Below are positions 1-6,134 of a stretch of DNA of 53,576 nucleotides, piece after piece. The translations under genes and the position numbers were made by a program. The notes under the pieces are model-generated. The model was given only the letters and a program-made list of their open reading frames with translations, was not told the origin of the DNA and made no database searches. Positions within the stretch are counted from its first letter, which is position 1; the number at the start of each line of letters is the position of its first letter. This DNA is from Myxococcota bacterium (GTDB lineage: Bacteria > Myxococcota_A > Polyangia > Polyangiales > Polyangiaceae). The stretch covers positions 1 to 53,576 of the forward strand of contig CAUJEM010000142.1 of NCBI GenBank assembly GCA_963169915.1. Direction: 5' to 3'.

Positions 1-92
1 GAGGACGCCTCCTACGTCTCGACGGCCCCTCGGTTCGTACCAAGCACCTCCCCGCCGACGAGCTCGCCGGAGGGGATCACGATGACCCCGGA

Positions 93-134
93 AGCCGCAG
101 AATTTCCGGAATCCCAGCCGCAGAATTTCCGGAA
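93..134. repeat. Two tandem 19-bp direct repeats with a TTCCGGAA palindrome
   Basis: The 19-base unit AGCCGCAGAATTTCCGGAA occurs at 93-111 and again at 116-134, a period of 23 bp. Each copy contains the palindrome TTCCGGAA. The copies are exact and more AT-rich than their surroundings. The spacing of about two helical turns would suit a protein-binding site. Short repeated sequences are also found at the ends of some insertion sequences such as the IS21 family, so this could be the tip of an eroded element. No transposase gene is visible beside it, so neither reading is proven. Confidence 0.6.
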
Positions 135-352
135 CGCACAATGCCGACATCGAGAGCACGCTGGCCTTCGCGTCCGTCTCAACAGTGGGTCGCTGGAGCA
201 TGACGGCGGCCCGAAGAGAATCGGGATGGTCGAGGAGAGTCTCCCGCCGAGAACGCCCGGCGAGCCCCGAGCGCCGTCCTCCGCGCGCTCCCGGCGTTCT
301 CCTCGCGGCGCCCAGAGAGCCGGCCGCACTTCCTTACCCCGTGGGCATGGAA

Positions 353-464
353 CCTCTCCGCGGTGTTCGCACCGCGGCTCCGTTGAGGCGCCAGGGTGCG
401 ACAACTGCCCCGGCCTGTCCCAACCGTCCTCTCCGCGGTGTTCGCACCGCGGCTCCATTGAAGC
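353..464 (+). CRISPR. Two-repeat, one-spacer CRISPR mini-array
   Basis: Two 37-bp repeats lie at 353-389 and 428-464, separated by one 38-bp spacer at 390-427. They match at 35 of 37 positions. Each carries the perfect hairpin CCGCGGTGTTCGCACCGCGG, an 8-bp stem closed by a TTCG loop. The plus-strand repeat end is ATTGAAGC in the second copy, close to the ATTGAAAC-type end common in type I repeats, so the plus strand is the likely crRNA strand. The first copy has GTTGAGGC instead, so it is the altered one. No third copy is visible on either side, and there is no obvious AT-rich leader. The cas operon that could use it starts about 5.3 kb downstream. The repeat boundaries are uncertain by one base. 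Confidence 0.82.
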
Positions 465-660
465 CAAAGTTGCGTTGGTGGAGGTTGGTGGAGTGTGGCG
501 TCTGCGCTGACGGCCGGCGGCTCACCGAGCTCACGCCGCCCGTCGAGCTCTGGAGTGGGCGCCCCTTGCCCGCGGGAGGGGCCTACCGTACGTTCCGTCC
601 TGCCTCGGTTGGATTCTTGGTCGAGGTCTACTACGCCCTTCGGGGTCACGAGGACCGCTC

Positions 661-2874
661 ATGCTGCGACGCGCGCTCTTGGTGCTTGGGGTCACGACGC
701 TCACGCTGCTCGGCGCGGCCGGCTGTGAGTCCGGCTCGGAGACGGGGGGCTCCGGCGGCGCGCCTATCCGTCCGCATCCCCTCGAGCCGCCCGTGGATGC
801 GACGAACGAGGTGATCGTCACCAACCAGACGGCTCAGCCGCTCGTGGACTACCCACTCCAGTTTGGTCGGCCGTTCCTCCAAGGAGAGATCCAGGCCTTC
901 CCCGTCGTCTTCGTCGGCGGCGAGGCCATCGAGACGCAGGCGGACGTCAAGCAGCGGTGGCCAGACGGCTCCGTGCGCTTCGCCATCCTGTCCGTCATGC
1001 TCGAGCGCCTGGAGCCCGGCGTGCGCACCACGCTCCGCTTCGGGGAGCAGCCGAGCATGGACAACACGCCGCTCTCCACCGCCGAGATGCTGTCGCCGCA
1101 GTTCGACTTCGACGCTCGGATGTCCCTCACCCAGGGAGGGCAAACCGTCACCGCGTCGGCCCGTCAGATGCTCAGCGCGGGGCACGCGGCGCCGTGGCTC
1201 TCGGGCCCCATCGCGACCACGGTGATCCTCGCGGACCACTCGGCGGCGCGCGTCTACGATCTTGGCTTCGACGTGCATCGCTCGATCCGCCCGCTCTTCG
1301 AGGCGACGTTCTGGCCGCGCACGCACCAAGTGCGGGTCCGCTACATCGGTGAGAACGCCAACATCACCACCCTCCAGGACGTCCAGTACGACCTACGGCT
1401 GACCGCCGGTGAGGCCGCACCCGCGGTGGTCTACGAGCAGCTTGCCGTGCCTCACGCCTTCGGGGCGCGCTGGACGCGCGTGGCGTGGACGCCAGCCGCG
1501 CCGGAGGCCCAGGTCGCCATCGAGTACGGCCTCCCCTACCTGTCGCGCACGCAGTTCTTCCCGAACTTCGACACCTCGCGGCCCCTCCCGGAGGAGCTGC
1601 TCACGCAGCAGGCGGCGGACTGGCAGAGCCGCCCGCGTGGCTTGTTCGAGAGCGGCTTCTGGGAGCGCTACATGCCGACCACCGGGGGGCGCTCGGACCT
1701 CGGCCCACACCCGAGCTGGACCAACCTCTGGCTGCGGACCGGTGACCCCGGCGCACGAGAAGTCGCGCTCACGCAGGCAGATCTGGCGGCGGCCTGGCCG
1801 CTGCACTGGCGCGAAGGGGACGCGAGCCGGCGCTTCGACCGCGCGCAGACCCTCCCCGGCATCGGCCTACCGATGTCGCTCAACGCCCGTCCCACGCTGT
1901 GGTTCCCCGACAACAACGGCAACTACGCGGGCATCCTGCCCAGCCCGCGGCTGGAGCCCCCGACCCCCTGGGTCGCGGACGGTGCCCACCAGCCGGATCC
2001 GTTCTCTGCGCAGTACATCCTCACGGGAGATCACTTCTACCTCGAGGAGCTGCAGCTCTGGGCAGCGGCGCAGGTCTTCCGCTACCCCTACGGACAGTAT
2101 GGCCGCGGCGTGGATGGCTACGGCGGCATTCAAGATCAGGTCCGAGGCAACGCGTGGGTGCTCCGCAACCGCGCTAACGCCGCCTTCCTGTCTCCGGATG
2201 GCTCCCCGGAGAAGACGTACTTCAACGAGCTGGTGACCGATGCGATCGCGCTCTGGGAGGGGCAGCGGAATATCCGGGGCACGGGGCTGGAATCGCACCC
2301 GGAGTGGATCTACGGCCACGATCAGATCCCCATCGACGCCTCGCCCCTCCGCTTCTGGGGCCACGGGATCGACCTCGCGTCCACCTCCCTCAACGGGCTC
2401 GACCCCACCACCACCTCGAGGATCGAGGCGCTCTGGCAGCACTACTACTTCTTGCTGGAGCTCGGCATCCTGAGAGACCAGGGCTTCGCCACCGGCGCCT
2501 TGCTGGAGTGGCTGGCGCCCGTGCTCAACGGTCAGTTCAACGCGCCAGGCTACGACCCCGCGCTGTGCCGCATGTACCTGACCCCCATCATGGACACCAA
2601 CGGCAAGTATTTCCCCACCTGGGCTGCCGTCGCCAGGGCCATCCCGCTCGCGACGCAAGACGAGGTGCGAGCGCTCGGCCCTTACGCCAACAACTTCCTC
2701 GTCCTCGCGACCAGCGCGGCCTCCTCCACCTACTGGCAGCCGGGCGGCGAGCTCGCTTGGGCCTGGCTCGACACCCAGGTGCGCGCGCCCCGCGCTCCCA
2801 GCGATGCCTGGCTAGCGTGGGACATCCTCCCTCGCCCCAAGGACACCACGCCGCTGCCGCCACCCACGCCCTAG
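661..2874 (+). CDS. Large secreted lipoprotein, possible PcRGLX/YetA-like polysaccharide-active protein
   Basis: This 737-residue protein begins with a lipoprotein signal peptide ending in the lipobox GAAGC near residue 22. It is therefore expected in the cell envelope. After a short Ser/Gly linker, a beta-rich region carries a segment reading RWPDGSVRFA, a type of motif seen in the N-terminal domain of PcRGLX/YetA-like exo-rhamnogalacturonan lyases. The C-terminal half is helix- and Trp-rich and could be an alpha/alpha toroid, as in many polysaccharide lyases. A GAGGA ribosome site lies about 8 nt before the ATG. The enzyme assignment is a weak family inference; the coding call and lipoprotein export are well supported. 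The gene stands alone and converges on the next gene. Confidence 0.85.
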   Translation: MLRRALLVLGVTTLTLLGAAGCESGSETGGSGGAPIRPHPLEPPVDATNEVIVTNQTAQPLVDYPLQFGRPFLQGEIQAFPVVFVGGEAIETQADVKQRWPDGSVRFAILSVMLERLEPGVRTTLRFGEQPSMDNTPLSTAEMLSPQFDFDARMSLTQGGQTVTASARQMLSAGHAAPWLSGPIATTVILADHSAARVYDLGFDVHRSIRPLFEATFWPRTHQVRVRYIGENANITTLQDVQYDLRLTAGEAAPAVVYEQLAVPHAFGARWTRVAWTPAAPEAQVAIEYGLPYLSRTQFFPNFDTSRPLPEELLTQQAADWQSRPRGLFESGFWERYMPTTGGRSDLGPHPSWTNLWLRTGDPGAREVALTQADLAAAWPLHWREGDASRRFDRAQTLPGIGLPMSLNARPTLWFPDNNGNYAGILPSPRLEPPTPWVADGAHQPDPFSAQYILTGDHFYLEELQLWAAAQVFRYPYGQYGRGVDGYGGIQDQVRGNAWVLRNRANAAFLSPDGSPEKTYFNELVTDAIALWEGQRNIRGTGLESHPEWIYGHDQIPIDASPLRFWGHGIDLASTSLNGLDPTTTSRIEALWQHYYFLLELGILRDQGFATGALLEWLAPVLNGQFNAPGYDPALCRMYLTPIMDTNGKYFPTWAAVARAIPLATQDEVRALGPYANNFLVLATSAASSTYWQPGGELAWAWLDTQVRAPRAPSDAWLAWDILPRPKDTTPLPPPTP

Positions 2875-2974
2875 GGCTCGGCGTCACCGCCAGGCCATCG
2901 GGAAGAGCGAGCGCGCCGGTTGCCCCGCTCGCCGCTTCGCTCCACCCAGCGCGTGCCCACCCAGCCGTGACCTC

Positions 2975-3007
2975 GGGGGGCACGGCTCCGCCTCCGCGGC
3001 GCCCCCC
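2975..3007. terminator. G6C/GC6 hairpin between convergent genes
   Basis: GGGGGGC at 2975-2981 pairs with GCCCCCC at 3001-3007, in the gap between two genes that converge. It could end transcription from either side. There is no T-tract, so this is only a structural suggestion. Confidence 0.3.
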
Positions 3008-3024
3008 GCGTGGAGGGACGAGCT

Positions 3025-3996
3025 TCACGCGCCGACCGCCGCGCCCAGCTCCGTGACGAGCTGCCAGTGCCCGGCGACGCGCCCCTCCACCAGCTCGAAG
3101 AAGGTGTGCCCCGTGACGCGCGCCCGCGCCGCGGCCGCTCGACGACCACGCGCGGGCGCGCTCGGCGCAGCCTCCGCCGTCCAGCGCACCGCGACGCGAT
3201 CCCCCTGCGCGATGGCCTCCTGCACGTGCAAGCCGAGCGTCGCGTGCGCGCGGCGCCACGCGCTGACGCGCTCGGCGTACTGACGCCGATCCAGCGTCTG
3301 GCCCTCCCAGGCGTCCCCGGGGTCCGCGTGCACGACGTAGCGCGGGGCTACCAGCGCCTCGATGGCGCCCAGGTCACCCTGACTCCACACGCGACGGTAG
3401 AGCTCTCGCACCACGGCCGTAGGCTCCGCGCCCTGCCGCTCCGCCGCGGCTGCGGCGCGGAGCTGCTCCAGCGCGAAGCCGCGCACCCCCTGCGGCCAGC
3501 GCCGCGCCTGCTGCTCGAAGGCCGGGACGTCTCCCGCGAAGAGCGCGCGGGTGGCCTCCTCGAAGCCCGGGCGATCACCCGCCACGCTGGAGAGGATGTG
3601 GCTGAGCGCAGCGCGCGCTCTCCTTGCCTGCTCCGCGCCGGGGTGAGCCTTGCTCGCCTGCTCCACGAGCCGCCGCAGCGCCCCAGAAGCGCCCGTGGGC
3701 TGCTGCTCCAGCCACTCCCAGTGGCGCGGGAAGAGCGTCACCTCTCGCCCCACGACGCCGAGCTTGGGGCGCCCCGGCCCGCGGGTGACGCTGGGCGCCG
3801 CACGCGCGAGCACCTCCGCGAGCGAGCCCCTCAGATCGAAGTCCACCTGCTGCCCCGTGCCGACGTCGAAGGTCAAGTCGAGCCTCGCGACGCCGCGATC
3901 CCAGCGCGCCTTGAGCCGCGGCAGCACCTCTTCCAGCGGCCCCAGCGCCAGCAACCGTCCGCCCGAGAAGACCACGAACACGGCCTCTGTCTGCAT
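3025..3996 (-). CDS. DUF2239 domain fused to a SnoaL-like domain
   Basis: The 323-residue protein has two recognisable parts. Residues about 1-190 match the DUF2239 pattern: an N-terminal FVVFSGGRLLALGPL strand pair, a GRPKLGVVGREVTLFPRHWEWL block, then an AGDRPGFEEATRALFAGD block. Residues about 195-323 look like a SnoaL/NTF2-fold domain: VVRELYRRVWSQGDLGAIEALVAPRY split by turns, a later GDRVAVRWT strand, and a C-terminal HW strand. DUF2239 has no assigned function. SnoaL-like folds bind small ligands or catalyse ring closures and isomerisations. DUF2239 proteins are usually about 190-200 residues, so the C-terminal domain is an addition. No signal peptide is seen, so it is cytoplasmic. The ATG lies 7 nt from a candidate -10 element, so the mRNA may be leaderless. 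Confidence 0.88.
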   Translation of the reverse strand: MQTEAVFVVFSGGRLLALGPLEEVLPRLKARWDRGVARLDLTFDVGTGQQVDFDLRGSLAEVLARAAPSVTRGPGRPKLGVVGREVTLFPRHWEWLEQQPTGASGALRRLVEQASKAHPGAEQARRARAALSHILSSVAGDRPGFEEATRALFAGDVPAFEQQARRWPQGVRGFALEQLRAAAAAERQGAEPTAVVRELYRRVWSQGDLGAIEALVAPRYVVHADPGDAWEGQTLDRRQYAERVSAWRRAHATLGLHVQEAIAQGDRVAVRWTAEAAPSAPARGRRAAAARARVTGHTFFELVEGRVAGHWQLVTELGAAVGA

Positions 3997-4003
3997 AGGC
4001 GCT

Positions 4004-4032
4004 GATTTACCAGGATTAAATTATCTCGTCAA
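4004..4032 (-). promoter_or_regulatory. Candidate promoter for the DUF2239-SnoaL gene
   Basis: On the minus strand, TTGACG (4027-4032) and TAAATC (4004-4009) are 17 bp apart. They lie in a short AT-rich island just before the gene. The expected transcription start falls next to the ATG at 3996. Confidence 0.42.
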
Positions 4033-4049
4033 TAACCCCCGGGTATAAT
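4021..4049 (+). promoter_or_regulatory. Candidate plus-strand promoter with a consensus -10
   Basis: A perfect TATAAT lies at 4044-4049, with a weak -35 (TTATCT, 4021-4026) 17 bp upstream. It points toward the hydrolase lipoprotein gene that starts at 4239, which would leave a leader of roughly 185 nt. It overlaps the minus-strand promoter candidate, so the two may compete. Confidence 0.4.
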
Positions 4050-4238
4050 TCTGAGGGTGACGCCTCGTGCCCCCCGGTCGCGGCGCGCCCGAGCGGGGGC
4101 TGGGGGCGCCGCCAGCTCCAGCGCCGGCGTGGCGCGTCCTGTCGAGGCTTGGTAGTCTCCTCCGCCGCTACGCGTGGAGCTGAGGAGGGCTGCGCTTCGC
4201 GCACGGCGCACTCGGCTCAGCAGTTCCCGGAGAGATCG

Positions 4239-5570
4239 ATGATGACGAGCGTTGGACGGTCGGTGCTGGTGGTGATGGTGCTCGGGGCGCTGGGGTGCAG
4301 CTCCTCAGGGGAGGCAGGGAGCACCGGCGGTGTCGCGGGCTCCGGCGGCCTCGCCGGTGCCGCCGGCTCGGGTGGCGCAGCGGGCTCCGGCGGCCTCGCC
4401 GGTGCCGGTGGCTCGGGTGGCGTCGCGGGCTCCGGCGGTCTCGCGGGCTCCGGCGGCCTCGCTGGAGCCGGCGGCGTCGCCGGTGCCGGTGGCTCGGGTG
4501 GTGGGCCAAGCAGCCGCTATGAGCAGCCTGGACCGTACCCCGTCGGACACGCGAGCTTCACGCTCACCGATAGCGCTCGCGGGCGGAGCCTGCTGGTCAC
4601 CGCCTGGTACCCGGCGCCAGAGGCGGCGCGCGCAGAGGCCGCGGTCGGTGTGCCCATCGAGCAGCTCGTCCCGGCCGGGCCAAACCGCACCACCTACAGC
4701 ACCCTGCTCGGCGGCGCGAGCGCGGACTGCGTCTCGCGCACCGCGCACTCGGCGCCCGACGCGGCGCTCCGCAGCGGCCTCGGGAAGCTGCCGGTCATCG
4801 CGTTCTCGCACTGCCACAACTGCGTGCGCTTCAGCCAGCTCAACGTCGCCGAGCGGCTCGCGAGCCACGGCTTCGTCGTCGTAGCGCCGGATCACACGCG
4901 CAACACGCTGTTCGACAAGCTCGCGGGCTCGGCGGTGGGGCTCACCCCGGCGTTCTTGCAGACGCGCGCGGGTGACGTCTCCTTCGTGCTCGATCAGGTG
5001 CTCGACGCCAGCGCCGTCGCTGTGCCCGCGCAGCTCCGCGGCCAGCTCGACGCGACGCGTGTCGGGATGTTCGGGCACAGCTTCGGCGGGGTCACCACGG
5101 GGCTCGTCCTGCAGACCGATGCGCGCGTCAAGGCGGGGCTCAGCCTCGCGGCCCCCGTCGAGAGCCCCACGCTCACGGGCGTGGATCTCTCCCAGATCCG
5201 AGAGCCGCTGGCCTTCCTGGTCGCCAAGGAAGACCACAGCATCGATGAGGTAGGCAACCAGCTCATCCGCAGCAACTTCCAGAGCGGCAACCCGCCGCTC
5301 TATAAGCTCGAGGTGGCGGACGCCGGGCACTGGTCCTTCTCGGACATCTGCGGGCTCACACCCGCGCTCTCGGCGTGCTGCGGTTCGGCTCAGCGGCAGA
5401 CCGATCCTTCGCAGAGCTTCTCCTACCTCCCCGTCGCCACCGCCCAGGAGATCGCTCGGGCCTACGTCACCGCGTTCTTCGCCGGGACGCTGCTCGGCGA
5501 CGCGAGCGGCCTCGCCTACGTCCGCGCCGCGCACCCCGCGAGCCTCGTCTCCGCCGAGTCCCGAGAGTAG
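4239..5570 (+). CDS. Alpha/beta-hydrolase lipoprotein (PAF-acetylhydrolase-like)
   Basis: The start at 4239 is chosen because it follows a GGAGA ribosome site and begins a clean signal peptide with lipobox LGALGC. The 443-residue product then has a long linker of repeated Gly-Ser/Gly-Leu-Ala units (about residues 25-90). The catalytic domain follows: an N-terminal strand GPYPVGHASFTL, an LPVIAFSHCHN strand-turn, and the nucleophile elbow GHSFGG with Ser281. A late Asp/His region (VADAGHWSF) can complete the triad. The arrangement resembles the platelet-activating-factor acetylhydrolase/dienelactone-hydrolase group. The likely role is hydrolysis of an ester at the outer cell surface; the substrate is unknown. 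It is transcribed toward the cas operon but is separated from it by about 210 bp before the first small ORF. Confidence 0.9.
   Translation: MMTSVGRSVLVVMVLGALGCSSSGEAGSTGGVAGSGGLAGAAGSGGAAGSGGLAGAGGSGGVAGSGGLAGSGGLAGAGGVAGAGGSGGGPSSRYEQPGPYPVGHASFTLTDSARGRSLLVTAWYPAPEAARAEAAVGVPIEQLVPAGPNRTTYSTLLGGASADCVSRTAHSAPDAALRSGLGKLPVIAFSHCHNCVRFSQLNVAERLASHGFVVVAPDHTRNTLFDKLAGSAVGLTPAFLQTRAGDVSFVLDQVLDASAVAVPAQLRGQLDATRVGMFGHSFGGVTTGLVLQTDARVKAGLSLAAPVESPTLTGVDLSQIREPLAFLVAKEDHSIDEVGNQLIRSNFQSGNPPLYKLEVADAGHWSFSDICGLTPALSACCGSAQRQTDPSQSFSYLPVATAQEIARAYVTAFFAGTLLGDASGLAYVRAAHPASLVSAESRE
4318..4503 (+). repeat. Low-complexity Gly/Ser/Ala-coding repeat
   Basis: Imperfect repeats of GGCTCCGGCGGCCTCGCC and GGTGCCGGTGGCTCGGG type encode the linker of the hydrolase lipoprotein. 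Such linkers are common after the lipobox in exported myxobacterial proteins. The unit keeps the reading frame and is part of the gene, not a CRISPR array. Confidence 0.85.
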
Positions 5571-5666
5571 CCGGCGCCCACCGCCCGCGACCATCTCCCC
5601 CTCCCGCCTCTCCCCCACGGAGCCGCCTCGCCCCCTGCCGCGCAGCGTCGCGCCCCTCCAACGCAG

Positions 5667-5690
5667 TGTCCCGGACATTGGCTGTCCGGG
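5667..5690. promoter_or_regulatory. Overlapping palindromes upstream of the cas operon
   Basis: CCCGGACA (5670-5677) and TGTCCGGG (5683-5690) form a perfect 8-bp inverted repeat around TTGGC. The left arm also sits inside a second palindrome, TGTCCCGGACA (5667-5677). The site lies about 100 bp after the hydrolase stop and about 90 bp before the first ORF of the cas operon. It could be an operator for a repressor, or a terminator hairpin for the upstream gene, although no T-tract follows. Confidence 0.45.
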
Positions 5691-5780
5691 AGTGGTTCAG
5701 TCCGCGCTTGCCGCCACGCTGAGTTCTGTGAGAGGCTCGAGGGATGGCGGTGTCACAACACGTACCAAGAGGAGGGAAGG

Positions 5781-6134
5781 GTGGCGTATGATCGTGACGT
5801 CCGCCCCGCCACTCCGCACACCCTTGGGTGGGGTGGGGCTTGGGTGCTGTGCCAAGCACGCCCCAATCACCTCCGGGGCTGGCCGCGGGCACACTCCCGC
5901 TTACCTTCGCTTCGCCGCCGCGACCGCTGGTCTATCGAGCGGGCCCGTCTGCCCGGCGTCCTGGAGCATGAAACCCTGCTTCCCCGGAGGTCTTCGGAGG
6001 TTCATTGGCCCCACGTCGCGCGGGTGCCTGCCGTGGCGCTGACCATCAAGGAGAGCTCCACGCCGCTCGTGTTCCCAGAGGAGCTCGACCCCGACCTGAC
6101 GCCACCGACCCTGAGGGGTGACCTTGACGACTAA
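5781..6134 (+). CDS. Uncharacterised small ORF coupled to cas3
   Basis: The 117-residue ORF starts with GTG, 5 nt after a near-ideal AGGAGG ribosome site (5770-5775). It ends 17 nt inside cas3, in another frame. I recognise no family. The last 70 codons, from about 5930, have the G/C-rich third positions of real coding sequence here; the first 50 are less convincing and Trp-rich. The C-terminal segment is acidic (EELDPDLTPPTLRGDLDD). It could be a real small protein leading the cas operon, or the 3' end of a decayed gene. An alternative ATG at 5788 opens a different frame that ends at 6042, but that frame is not supported by the downstream composition. No cas1, cas2 or cas4 signature is visible in it. 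Confidence 0.45.
   Translation: MAYDRDVRPATPHTLGWGGAWVLCQARPNHLRGWPRAHSRLPSLRRRDRWSIERARLPGVLEHETLLPRRSSEVHWPHVARVPAVALTIKESSTPLVFPEELDPDLTPPTLRGDLDD

Noticed and set aside
12..467. Open frames on both strands over the start of the window, with repeated RCEHRGE peptides
   Set aside because: The repeated peptide is only the translation of the two CRISPR repeats; there is no ribosome site and no homology.
4318..4503. Regular repeats that could be taken for a CRISPR array or tandem repeat locus
   Set aside because: They keep the reading frame of a lipoprotein linker, vary at wobble positions and have no spacers.
4197..4753. A 20-bp near-duplicate (4197-4216 and 4734-4753, 19 of 20 bases the same)
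   Set aside because: One copy is in the leader and the other inside the hydrolase gene. Short matches of Arg/Ala/His-rich codons are expected in such GC-rich DNA, and no further copies were seen.
5692..6042. Plus-strand 116-codon frame before cas3
   Set aside because: It competes with the frame that has the strong ribosome site, and its composition does not look like coding sequence toward its end.
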